Below, in pieces: positions 6,351-14,585 of a stretch of DNA of 64,000 nt. How positions within the stretch are numbered: position 1 is the first letter of the stretch; each line of letters begins with the position of its first letter. The notes under the pieces were generated by a model. That model saw only the letters and a program-made list of their open reading frames with translations, did not search any database and had not been told where the DNA came from. A program made the translations under genes and the position numbers. Origin of the DNA: Streptomyces sp. NBC_00091 (GTDB lineage Bacteria > Actinomycetota > Actinomycetes > Streptomycetales > Streptomycetaceae). The DNA lies in NCBI RefSeq assembly GCF_026343185.1, contig NZ_JAPEMA010000001.1, forward strand, positions 1,364,001 to 1,428,000. Direction: 5' to 3'.

Positions 6351-9300
6351 CTAGCTGTCCGCCTGGTGGGCACCGTCCGTGCCCGATTTGCCTTGGAGGA
6401 TCCGCTCAAGGCGCTCGCGGCCGGGGAGGTCGCGGGGGCGGATCACGCGGCCGCTGCGCACGTGCAGGAAGGCGGCGCCGACCCGGTCGAGGGGGGTGCC
6501 GGTGGCTTCGGCCCAGGCCAGGCGGTACACGGCGAGCTGGAGGGGGTCGGCCTGGGTGGTGCGGCCGGTCTTCCAGTCGACCACCTCGTACGAGCCGTCG
6601 GGGTCGCGGTACACGGCGTCGATCCGGCCGCGGATCACCCGGCCGGCGAGGGTCAGCTGGACCGGGGCCTCCATCCGGTACGGGGTGCGCTCGGCGTACT
6701 CGCTGCGCTCGAAGGCGGCCTTGAGGGCGTCGAGGTCGGCCTCGTCGGCGACCTCCTGGTCGGAGCCGGGGAGGTCGGTCGCGGGGTCGAGGAGGCCGTC
6801 GAGGAGGCCGTCGAGCAGGGGCAGGGGCAGCTCGTCGAAGCGGGACTCCACCCAGGCGTGGAAGCGGGTGCCCTGGCGCGCGGCGGGCTGCGGCGGTTTG
6901 GGCATGGGGCGGGCGAGATCGCGTACGAAGCCCTGCTCGTCGGCGGCGAGGCGCAGGAGCTGGCTCGCGGAGAGGGCGGAGGGCAGCTCGACGTCGCGCA
7001 CGGCTGCGCGGGCGCGGCGGAGCTCGCCCTCGAGGGCGTCGAGGTCCCGGTCCCACGAGGCCACGGCCCGGGCCTCCTCGGGGGTGAGGGCGGCCGTCTC
7101 CGGCCCCTGCCCGGCCCCGTCGGGCCCCCGGGGTGCGGCGGCCTCGCCGGCCCAGAGGTCGTCGTCCGGAGCCCCGGCTGCGCCGCCGGGCACGGGCGGC
7201 TGCGCGGCGGGGTCGGGCCGGAGGTTCTTCTCCCCCACCCCGCCCCTTCCCGAAACCGGGGCTCCGCCCCGGACCCCCCGGGGGTCCGGCCCTGCGGGCA
7301 CGGCTTCGCCGGCCCAGAGGTCGGCCGAGGGGGCCCGGTCGGGGGCGCCACCGGCTGCGCCGGGCCCGGCGGGCTCGGCTTCGCCGAGCCAGAGGTCGGC
7401 CGGGGGGGCGACGGGAGGGGCCTCGGGGCTGGGGGCCGCGGGCACGGCGTCCCCGGTGCCGCGGGCCGCGAGCACGGCTTCGTCCCCGGGGGCGCGGGGG
7501 GCGGGCACGGCGTCCCCGGGGGCGCGGGGGGCGGGCACGGCTTCGTCCCCGGGGGCGGGCACGGTTTCGTCGGGCCAGGGTTCGTCCTCCGGGGCCGGCC
7601 AGGGTTCGTCGTCGTAGGACGGGTCCTCGCAGTGCGGGGGCCAGAGGTAGGGGTCGTCGGCGGGCTCCTCGGCCGGGGCCGGGGTGGTGAGGTGGGATTC
7701 GACCAGGGCGGCCGCCCGGCGGCGCAGGGTGAGGGAGTCGGGGTCCAGGGGCAGGGGCCAGGAGTGGTCCGGGGCGGAGTCGGCGGCCAGGGCCGGGTTC
7801 TCGGCGTCGGGAGCGGGCTCGTCCGCCCAGGCCTCGATCTCGCCGAAGCCCGCCTCGCAGTGGGTGCGCAGCGCCGTCAGGAAGTCCGACGGACCGCGGC
7901 GGCGCTTCTGGGTGGGACCCCACCAGTGGCCCGAGGCCAGCAGGAGGGAGCGCGGCCGGGTGAAGGTGACGTAGCCGAGGCGGAGCTCTTCGGTCTGCTT
8001 GTGGGTCTTGAGGGCCGCCTTGAAGGACTTCAGGCCCGCCGAGGTCCAGGCCGGGTCCCCCGGCAGGGTCGGGGCGTCGCCGCGCAGGGCGTACGGGAGG
8101 ACCTTCGGGTACGAGGTCCAGGCCTCGGGGGCCTTCTCCTTCGGGAAGGAGCCCGCGCACAGGTCGGGGACCACGACCACGTCCCACTCCAGCCCCTTGG
8201 ACTTGTGGGCGGTCAGCACCTTGACCGTGTTCTCCCCGCCGGGCAGGGCGTGGTCGAGGCCCTTCTCGTACTGGGCGGCGGTGCGCAGGAAGCCCAGGAA
8301 GGCCAGGAGGGTGGCCTCGCCGTCCAGCGCCGCGAAGCCGGCGGCGACGTCCAGGAAGTTCGAGAGGGTTTCGCGGCGGCGGGCCGCCAGCGCGTGCGGG
8401 GAGGCGGAGAGCTCCACCTCCAGGCCGGTGGTGGACAGGACCCGGTGCAGGACGTCCATCAGCGGGTCGGCGAGGGAGCGGCGCAGGTCCCGCAGTTCCT
8501 GCGCGAGGTGCGCGAAGCGGACCCGGGCGGCCGCCGAGAAGGGCAGCTCGTCGGGGGCCTGGCCGGCGCCGTCGAGGAAGGTCTCCAGGGCGTCGGCCAG
8601 GGAGACGACCTCGGCCGGGTCGACGCCCTCGACCGCAGCAGCCAGCCGGCCGTCGGGCCCCGTGTCGCCGCCGGGGCGGGCCACCAGCTGCCGTGCCCGG
8701 CGCCCGAGCAGCGCCAGGTCGCGGGCGCCGATCCGCCAGCGCGGGCCGATGAGGAGGCGCACCAGGGCGGCATTGGCCCCGGGGTCCTGGAGCACCTCGC
8801 AGACGGAGACGAGGTCCGCCACCTCGGGGAGGTGCAGGAGGCCGGACAGGCCGACGACCTCCACCGGCACGTCCCGGGCCACCAGTACCGCCTGGATCCG
8901 CGCGAAGTCGGCGGCGGAGCGGCACAGCACCGCGATCTCCCCCGGCTCCGTGCCCGTACGCACCAGGTGCGCGACGGAGTCGCCGAGCCACTCCAGCTCC
9001 TCGGCGTGGGTGTTCAGCAGGGCGCAGCGGACCTGGCCGTCGCGCTCGGCACCCGGGGCGGGGCGCAGCGCCTCGACGCCCTCGTGCATGGCGCGCAGCG
9101 GGGCGGCGAGGCCGTTGGCCAGGTCCAGCAGGCGGCCGCCGCTGCGCCGGTTCTCGCTGAGCGAGAGCCGGGTCGCGGGGCTGCCGTCGGCGTGCGGGAA
9201 GTGCTCGGGGAAGTCGTCGAGGTTGGCCACGGACGCGCCGCGCCAGCCGTAGATGGCCTGGCAGGGGTCGCCGACGGCGGTCACGGCGTGTCCCGTGCCT

Positions 9301-10190
9301 CCGCCGAACAGGCCGGACAGCAGCAGCCGCTGGGCGACGGAGGTGTCCTGGTACTCGTCCAGCAGGACCACCCGGAACTCCTCGCGCAGCAGCCCTCCCA
9401 CCTCGGGCCGGGTGGTGGCGAGCCGCGCGGAGAGGGCTATCTGGTCGCCGAAGTCGAAGAGGTCGCGGGAGCGCTTGGCGGCGCGGTAGCGGGAGACCAG
9501 TTCCAGCAGCTCCAGGCGGCCGCGTACCGCCTCGGGGACCTTGCGCAGGTCCTCGTTGGTGAGCTTGGCGCCGGCGAGCCCGTCGAGCAGCGCGGTGTCG
9601 TACGCGCGCAGGACCGCCGGCTCGACGAGGTGTTCGGAGAGTTCCCCGTCGAGCGCGAGGAGGTCGCTGACCAGGTCGGGGACGGATTTGGTGAGGGAGG
9701 GGTACGGGCCGGGGGCCTCGCGGAGCACCTTCGCGGCGAGCTGGAAGCGGGTGGCGTCGGCGAGGAGGCGGGCGCTGGGCTCGAGGCCGATGCGCAGGCC
9801 GTGGTCCTTGAGGAGCTGCCCGGCGAAGGCGTGGTACGTGGAGATGCGGGGCTCGCCACCGGCCGTGTCGGCCCCGGTGTCGGCCGGGGAAGGGTCCGGA
9901 TCGGTGATGCCCGCCCGGGCGAGGGCCTTGCGCACGCGCTCGGCCAGTTCCCCCGCGGCCTTGTTGGTGAAGGTCAGGCCGAGGACCTGCTCGGGGGCGA
10001 CGGCGCCGGTGCCGACCAGCCAGACCACGCGGGCGGCCATGACGGTGGTCTTGCCGGAGCCGGCGCCCGCGACGATGACCTGGGGGGCGGCGGGGGCGGT
10101 AACGCAGGCCAGCTGTTCGGGCGTGAAGGGGATCCCGAGGAGCTCCTTGAGCTGCTCGGGATCGGTGAGGACGGGGGCGCGCCCGGACAC
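6351..10190 (-). CDS. adnB: AdnB subunit of AdnAB helicase-nuclease
   Basis: About 1280 residues. The N-terminal UvrD-like motor has Walker A GAGSGKT (about 45), LLDEYQDTS, QAIYGWRGAS, LTAHKSKGLEWD and TFTRPRS. The C-terminal RecB-type nuclease has VVDWKTG and QLAVYRLAW. Together with AdnA it resects double-strand breaks. Synteny (adnB after adnA) matches mycobacteria. I prefer GTG 10190: an almost perfect GAGGTGA site precedes it by 8 nt. The next GTG upstream, at 10202, lies inside that site. Between motor and nuclease is a long Pro/Ala/Gly-rich insert (about 7085-7660) with three DLW(A/L)GEA repeats and an intergenic-type palindrome translated in frame. Confidence 0.93.
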   Translation of the reverse strand: MSGRAPVLTDPEQLKELLGIPFTPEQLACVTAPAAPQVIVAGAGSGKTTVMAARVVWLVGTGAVAPEQVLGLTFTNKAAGELAERVRKALARAGITDPDPSPADTGADTAGGEPRISTYHAFAGQLLKDHGLRIGLEPSARLLADATRFQLAAKVLREAPGPYPSLTKSVPDLVSDLLALDGELSEHLVEPAVLRAYDTALLDGLAGAKLTNEDLRKVPEAVRGRLELLELVSRYRAAKRSRDLFDFGDQIALSARLATTRPEVGGLLREEFRVVLLDEYQDTSVAQRLLLSGLFGGGTGHAVTAVGDPCQAIYGWRGASVANLDDFPEHFPHADGSPATRLSLSENRRSGGRLLDLANGLAAPLRAMHEGVEALRPAPGAERDGQVRCALLNTHAEELEWLGDSVAHLVRTGTEPGEIAVLCRSAADFARIQAVLVARDVPVEVVGLSGLLHLPEVADLVSVCEVLQDPGANAALVRLLIGPRWRIGARDLALLGRRARQLVARPGGDTGPDGRLAAAVEGVDPAEVVSLADALETFLDGAGQAPDELPFSAAARVRFAHLAQELRDLRRSLADPLMDVLHRVLSTTGLEVELSASPHALAARRRETLSNFLDVAAGFAALDGEATLLAFLGFLRTAAQYEKGLDHALPGGENTVKVLTAHKSKGLEWDVVVVPDLCAGSFPKEKAPEAWTSYPKVLPYALRGDAPTLPGDPAWTSAGLKSFKAALKTHKQTEELRLGYVTFTRPRSLLLASGHWWGPTQKRRRGPSDFLTALRTHCEAGFGEIEAWADEPAPDAENPALAADSAPDHSWPLPLDPDSLTLRRRAAALVESHLTTPAPAEEPADDPYLWPPHCEDPSYDDEPWPAPEDEPWPDETVPAPGDEAVPAPRAPGDAVPAPRAPGDEAVLAARGTGDAVPAAPSPEAPPVAPPADLWLGEAEPAGPGAAGGAPDRAPSADLWAGEAVPAGPDPRGVRGGAPVSGRGGVGEKNLRPDPAAQPPVPGGAAGAPDDDLWAGEAAAPRGPDGAGQGPETAALTPEEARAVASWDRDLDALEGELRRARAAVRDVELPSALSASQLLRLAADEQGFVRDLARPMPKPPQPAARQGTRFHAWVESRFDELPLPLLDGLLDGLLDPATDLPGSDQEVADEADLDALKAAFERSEYAERTPYRMEAPVQLTLAGRVIRGRIDAVYRDPDGSYEVVDWKTGRTTQADPLQLAVYRLAWAEATGTPLDRVGAAFLHVRSGRVIRPRDLPGRERLERILQGKSGTDGAHQADS
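7222..7290. repeat. Streptomyces REP-like palindromic element inside adnB
   Basis: The core CCGGGGCTCCGCCCCGG followed by ACCCC is a GC-rich palindrome of a type normally found between Streptomyces genes. Here it lies in frame within the adnB linker. Related cores occur at about 22938-22977 (opposite orientation) and 57640-57668. It preserves the reading frame. Confidence 0.7.
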
Positions 10191-10245
10191 GTACGCGGTC
10201 ACCTCAAAAGGCTAGCCGCAGCCACCGACACTCCCTGCCGCCGTC

Positions 10246-13200
10246 TCATTCCACGGTCTGGCGGCCCTCGGGCAGGGCGCTGCACGCACTGCGGAAGGTG
10301 CAGCGGGTGCAGTGTTCGCCGGTGGCGGGGGCGAACCGTTCGTCCAGCACCCGTCCGGCGGCGGTGGCCAGCAGGTCGCCGACCCAGGCCCCGGAGGAGC
10401 CGCCGGACAGCGGTTCCTGCGCCTGGATCTTCGGGACCTCCTCGCCGCCGTCCTTCTTCGCGGCGCCCTGGCGCAGCTGGACGAGTTCGGCGCCGCCCGG
10501 TTCGGGGCGCAGCCCGTCGAAGACCTCGTCGACGGCTCCCTCGCGGACGGCGAGCTGGTACACGGCGAGCTGCGGGTGGCGGGCGACCTCGTCCCTGGTC
10601 GGGGCGCCCTTGCCGGTCTTGAAGTCGACGACGTAGGCGCGGCCCTGGGCATCGGCCTCGACCCGGTCCATGGAGCCGCGGATCCGTACGGCGTACTCGC
10701 CCGCGTCGAGGGTGACGTCGAAGTCGTGCTCGGTGGCCACGGAGGCCCGGCCGCCGCGGTCGGTGGTGTGCCAGCGCAGGAAGCGTTCGAGGGCGGCGCG
10801 GGCGTTGTCCTTCTCCTGGCGGGACTTCCAGGGGGCGTCGAAGGCGAGGGCGTCCCAGACGGAGTCGAGGCGTTCCATGAGGACGGCGAGGTCGGCGGGG
10901 GTGCGGCCGGAGGCGACCTCGTCGGCGAGGACGTGGACGACGTTGCCGAAGCCCTGGGCGGCGGTGGAGGGGCTGTCGGCCTTGACCTCGCGGCCCAGGA
11001 ACCACTGGAGGGAGCAGGTGTTGGCGAGCTGCTCCAGGGCGCTGCCGGACAGGGCGACGGGCCGGTCCCGGTCGCGGAGCGGCACGGTGGAGGCGGTGGG
11101 CTCGTACAGGCCCCACCAGCGCTGCGGGTGCGCGGCGGGGACCAGCGGGCGGTCCTCGTCGTCGGTGAGCGCGGCGAGGCGGGCGAGGCGCCGGGCGGCG
11201 GCGTCGCGCAGGGCGGGCGAGGCGTCGGGGTCGACGGTGGTGGCGCGCAGTTCCGCGACGAGCGCCGGGACGGCGAGGGGGCGGCGGGGGCGGCCGGTGA
11301 CGTCCTTGGGGGTGACGCCGAGTTCGGTGAGGAAGCGGGAGGGCTGGTCGCCGTCCTCGGCGGGGGCCTTGACGGCGGTGACGACGAGGCGGTGGCGGGC
11401 GCGGGTGGCGGCGACGTAGAAGAGCCGCCGCTCCTCGGCGAGGAGGGCGCCGGGGGTGAGGGGCTCGGCGAGGCCGTCGCGGCCGATGCGGTCGGCTTCC
11501 AGGAGGGAGCCGCGGCGGCGCAGGTCGGGCCAGAGCCCCTCCTGGACCCCGGCGACGACGACGAGGCCCCACTCGAGGCCCTTGGAGCGGTGCGCGGTCA
11601 TGAGCCGTACGGCGTCGGAGCGTACGGCCCTGCCGGTGAGGGTGTCGGCGGCGATGTCCTCGGCCTCGAGCTGCTCGAGGAAGTTGAGGGCGCCGCGGCC
11701 GCCGGTACGTTCCTCCGCGCGGGCGGCGTTGTCGAAGAGGGCGCAGACCGCGTCGAGGTCCCGGTCGGCGTTGCGGCCGGCGGCGCCACCGCGGCGGGCG
11801 CGGCGTTCGAGGCGCTGCGGCCAGGGGGTGCCGTCCCAGAGGGTCCACAGGGCCTCTTCGGCGGTGCCGCCGCCCTGGAGCAGCTCGCGGGTCTTGCGCA
11901 GGAGCAGGCCGAGGCGCTGCGCTCCGCGGGCGTAGGCGGGGTCGTGCGCGGTGAGCCGCTCGGGCTCGGCGAGGGCGCGGGCCAGCAGGACGTCGGAGGG
12001 CGCGGGGACGGTGGCCCCGGCGGCCCGCTCCTCGTCGCGCAGCGCGCGGCCGAGCCGGCGCAGGTCGGCGGCGTCCATCCCGCCGAGGGGTGAGGTGAGC
12101 AGGGCGATGGCCGCCTCGACCCCGACCCACCCGTCGCCTCCGGCGGTCCCGGGGACGTCGTCGCCTGCGGCGGACCCGGCGTCCGGCCCCGACGCGTCGC
12201 CGCCGACGGCGCCCGGCCCAGCCTCGGGCTGCACCGCCGCCGGGCCGTCACCGGCCCCGTCCGGGCCCGCCCCCTGGGCGGGGGCGGCCGGGCGCTCGGC
12301 GCCCGCGTCGGCGGGGCCGACGGGTCCGGCCTCGGCGGGGCCGGGGGTGCCTTCGCCGGCCGGCACGGGCAGGCCCGTACCGGCGGGGTCGGCCCCGGCC
12401 GGGTCTCCGGCCGGGGCCGGAACGGGGGTCGCCGCGGCGGCGGAGCCGGCGTCAGCGGCCGGCTCGGCGCCCGCCGGACCGCCGGCGGCTGCCAGGGAGG
12501 GCTCGGGTCCGGCCGGGGTGGTGGCGGCTGTGGCGGTGATGCGGAGGGCCGTCAGGAGGGGGGATACGGCGGGTTCGTGGCGCAGGGGGGTGGCCGCGGC
12601 GTCGGTTTCCGCGGGGACGCCCGCCGCGATCAGGGCGCGGCGCATCGCCGGGAGGGTCCGGCCGCCGGCGCGGACCAGGACGGCCATGTCCCGCCAGGGC
12701 ACGCCGTCCTCCAGGTGGGCCCGGCGCAGGATGTCGGCGATGTTGTCGAGCTCGGCGCCGGCCGTCGGGTACGTGTACGCCTCGACCCGGCCGCCCTCCC
12801 GGGCGGGCTCCAGCGCCCGGTGCGCCCGGACGGCGTCGGAGGGCAGGCGCGGGACCGGCATGCGGGTGGTCAGCAGGCGGGTCGCGGCCAGCAGGGCGGA
12901 GCCCGAGCGGCGACCGACCGTCAGCGCGCGGACCGCCGCGCCCGGGAAGGCCGACTCGAAGTCGAGGATGTTGTTGATGTCGGCGCCCCGGAAGGCGTAG
13001 ATCGACTGGTCGGGGTCGCCGAAGGCGACCAGCGTCCCGGCCGGGCCGTTCAGCGCGCGCAGCAGCCGCAGCTGGGAGGCGTCGGTGTCCTGGTACTCGT
13101 CCACGAGGATCACGTCGTACGCGGAGGCGAGCGACGGGGTGCCCTCCGCCAGCAGGACGGCGCGGTGGAGGAGTTCCGCGTAGTCCAGGGAGCCCTGGAG

Positions 13201-13863
13201 GTCGAGGACGTCGAGGTACTCGGAGAGGAAGGCGGCGGCCGCCTTCCAGTCGGGGCGGCCGATGCGATCGGCGAAGGCGGCCAGGGCCTCCGGGCCCAGG
13301 CCCAGCTCACGGGCGCGGGCCAGGACGGCGCGCACCTCGTCGGCGAACCCGCGCGTGGTCAGCGCGGCCCGCAGGTCGTCCGGCCAGCGGATGGAGCGCT
13401 GGCGGCGCTGGCCCTCCAGCAGGGTGCGGACCATCACGTCCTGCTCCGGCCCGGAGAGCAGCCGCAGCGGGTCCGCGAACAGCTCGTGGTCCTGGTGGGC
13501 GCGGACCAGGCCGTAGCAGAAGGAGTGGAAGGTGGTGGCCTGCGGGGCGCGGGCGCCGCCGAGCCGCAGGGCGGCGCGGTCGCGCAGCTCCACGGCCGCC
13601 TTCCGGCTGAAGGTGAGGATCAGGATGCGGGCCGGGTCCGTACCCGCCTCGACCCGGGCGGCGGCCGCCTCGACGAGGGTGGTGGTCTTGCCGGTGCCCG
13701 GTCCGGCGAGCACCAGCAGCGGCCCGCGGGTGTGATCAACCACCGCGCGCTGCGCTGCGTCCAGAACAGGGACAGCCACCTGCTGCGGCCCGGTACGCAC
13801 CAGGCGGTACGCGTCAGGGGTCCGCGTACGCCGCTCCGAGCGGCCGGGAGAAGAGGTGATCAC
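10246..13863 (-). CDS. adnA: AdnA subunit of AdnAB helicase-nuclease (Fe-S nuclease)
   Basis: About 1205 residues. The UvrD-like motor has GPGTGKT near the N-terminus, ILVDEYQDTDASQ, QSIYAFRGA, LMTAHRSKGLEW and YVAATRARH. The C-terminal nuclease has VVDFKTG and QLAVYQLAV. A single Cys (LANTCS) upstream of the nuclease plus the terminal CTRC...C cluster gives the C-xn-C-x2-C-x5-C pattern of AddB/AdnA iron-sulfur nucleases. The start is uncertain: GTG 13863 gives a natural N-terminus but has a weak ribosome site, and the frame is open to 14100. A 130-residue Ala/Pro/Gly low-complexity insert (about 12130-12545) interrupts the motor. The gap to adnB is 43-55 bp; they are surely co-transcribed. 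Confidence 0.93.
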   Translation of the reverse strand: MITSSPGRSERRTRTPDAYRLVRTGPQQVAVPVLDAAQRAVVDHTRGPLLVLAGPGTGKTTTLVEAAAARVEAGTDPARILILTFSRKAAVELRDRAALRLGGARAPQATTFHSFCYGLVRAHQDHELFADPLRLLSGPEQDVMVRTLLEGQRRQRSIRWPDDLRAALTTRGFADEVRAVLARARELGLGPEALAAFADRIGRPDWKAAAAFLSEYLDVLDLQGSLDYAELLHRAVLLAEGTPSLASAYDVILVDEYQDTDASQLRLLRALNGPAGTLVAFGDPDQSIYAFRGADINNILDFESAFPGAAVRALTVGRRSGSALLAATRLLTTRMPVPRLPSDAVRAHRALEPAREGGRVEAYTYPTAGAELDNIADILRRAHLEDGVPWRDMAVLVRAGGRTLPAMRRALIAAGVPAETDAAATPLRHEPAVSPLLTALRITATAATTPAGPEPSLAAAGGPAGAEPAADAGSAAAATPVPAPAGDPAGADPAGTGLPVPAGEGTPGPAEAGPVGPADAGAERPAAPAQGAGPDGAGDGPAAVQPEAGPGAVGGDASGPDAGSAAGDDVPGTAGGDGWVGVEAAIALLTSPLGGMDAADLRRLGRALRDEERAAGATVPAPSDVLLARALAEPERLTAHDPAYARGAQRLGLLLRKTRELLQGGGTAEEALWTLWDGTPWPQRLERRARRGGAAGRNADRDLDAVCALFDNAARAEERTGGRGALNFLEQLEAEDIAADTLTGRAVRSDAVRLMTAHRSKGLEWGLVVVAGVQEGLWPDLRRRGSLLEADRIGRDGLAEPLTPGALLAEERRLFYVAATRARHRLVVTAVKAPAEDGDQPSRFLTELGVTPKDVTGRPRRPLAVPALVAELRATTVDPDASPALRDAAARRLARLAALTDDEDRPLVPAAHPQRWWGLYEPTASTVPLRDRDRPVALSGSALEQLANTCSLQWFLGREVKADSPSTAAQGFGNVVHVLADEVASGRTPADLAVLMERLDSVWDALAFDAPWKSRQEKDNARAALERFLRWHTTDRGGRASVATEHDFDVTLDAGEYAVRIRGSMDRVEADAQGRAYVVDFKTGKGAPTRDEVARHPQLAVYQLAVREGAVDEVFDGLRPEPGGAELVQLRQGAAKKDGGEEVPKIQAQEPLSGGSSGAWVGDLLATAAGRVLDERFAPATGEHCTRCTFRSACSALPEGRQTVE

Positions 13864-14118
13864 GTGAGGTGCCGGTCCTGGTGGGTCTGCGGTTGCTGCG
13901 GTCTCGACGTCGGTGACGGTCGCGGTGGCGCTGTCGGTGGCGGTCTCGGCGGCGGTCGGGGCGACCACGGCCGCGAACGCCGAAGAGGCAACGCTACGCC
14001 AACCGCGCGGCCCGCCGCAGTCCGTCCCGGCGGGGCGGGGCGTCGCCCCGGAGGCCTCCGGTGTCGTCCTCCGTACGGGCCTTCGACCACCCGTCCGCAT
14101 CGTGGATGGCCGAAGCTG

Positions 14119-14466
14119 TCAGGTGTGAGCCTCGTCGCCTCCGTCCCCCTCGTCCCGCCCGTCCCAGCGGGCCCGCCGCATGGCCAGCCGCGGCTCGCCG
14201 GAGGGGGTCTCGCGCAGCGGGGTGCCCTCGGCCCGGTAGTGCTCCAGGGCGCGCCGCTCGCTTCCTGGGAGGGGTACGCCGTCCGCCCGCACCACGCGCC
14301 ACCAGGGCACGGCTCCTCCGTAGAGGGCCATGACACGCCCGACTTGGCGCGGTCCTCCCTCGCCGAGCCACTCCGCGACGTCCCCGTACGTCATCACCCG
14401 GCCGGGCGGAATCCGCTCGGCGACCTCCAGTACCCGCTCCGCGTACGCGGGCAGCTCTTCGCTCAT
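14119..14466 (-). CDS. Alkyltransferase-like protein (ATL, MGMT family without catalytic Cys)
   Basis: 115 residues with the fold of the DNA-binding domain of O6-alkylguanine-DNA methyltransferase, including IPPGRVMTYGDVAEWLG and GRVMALYGG. At the active site, where MGMT has PCHRV, this protein has PWWRV, so the acceptor Cys is replaced by Trp. From ATL knowledge, such proteins bind O6-alkylguanine and hand the lesion to nucleotide-excision repair instead of repairing it. Start ATG 14466 is chosen because the conserved region begins about 8 residues later. It sits upstream of adnA on the same strand with a 255-bp gap (13864-14118) in which I see no gene. Confidence 0.85.
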   Translation of the reverse strand: MSEELPAYAERVLEVAERIPPGRVMTYGDVAEWLGEGGPRQVGRVMALYGGAVPWWRVVRADGVPLPGSERRALEHYRAEGTPLRETPSGEPRLAMRRARWDGRDEGDGGDEAHT

Positions 14467-14585
14467 TCGGCACATGGTGCCGGATGCCCCGGCCGGTCCG
14501 GCGGAAGCCTTCCTTCCGTACCGGCGCGCACCCTGATGCCCCGCTCGGCCGCCGGTCCGTGCCACCATCTTCCGGGCGGTGACTG

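Noticed and set aside
5589..10622. 1677-codon plus-strand ORF opposite adnB
   Set aside because: Repetitive and motif-free; an antisense artefact of GC-rich DNA over a complete AdnB.
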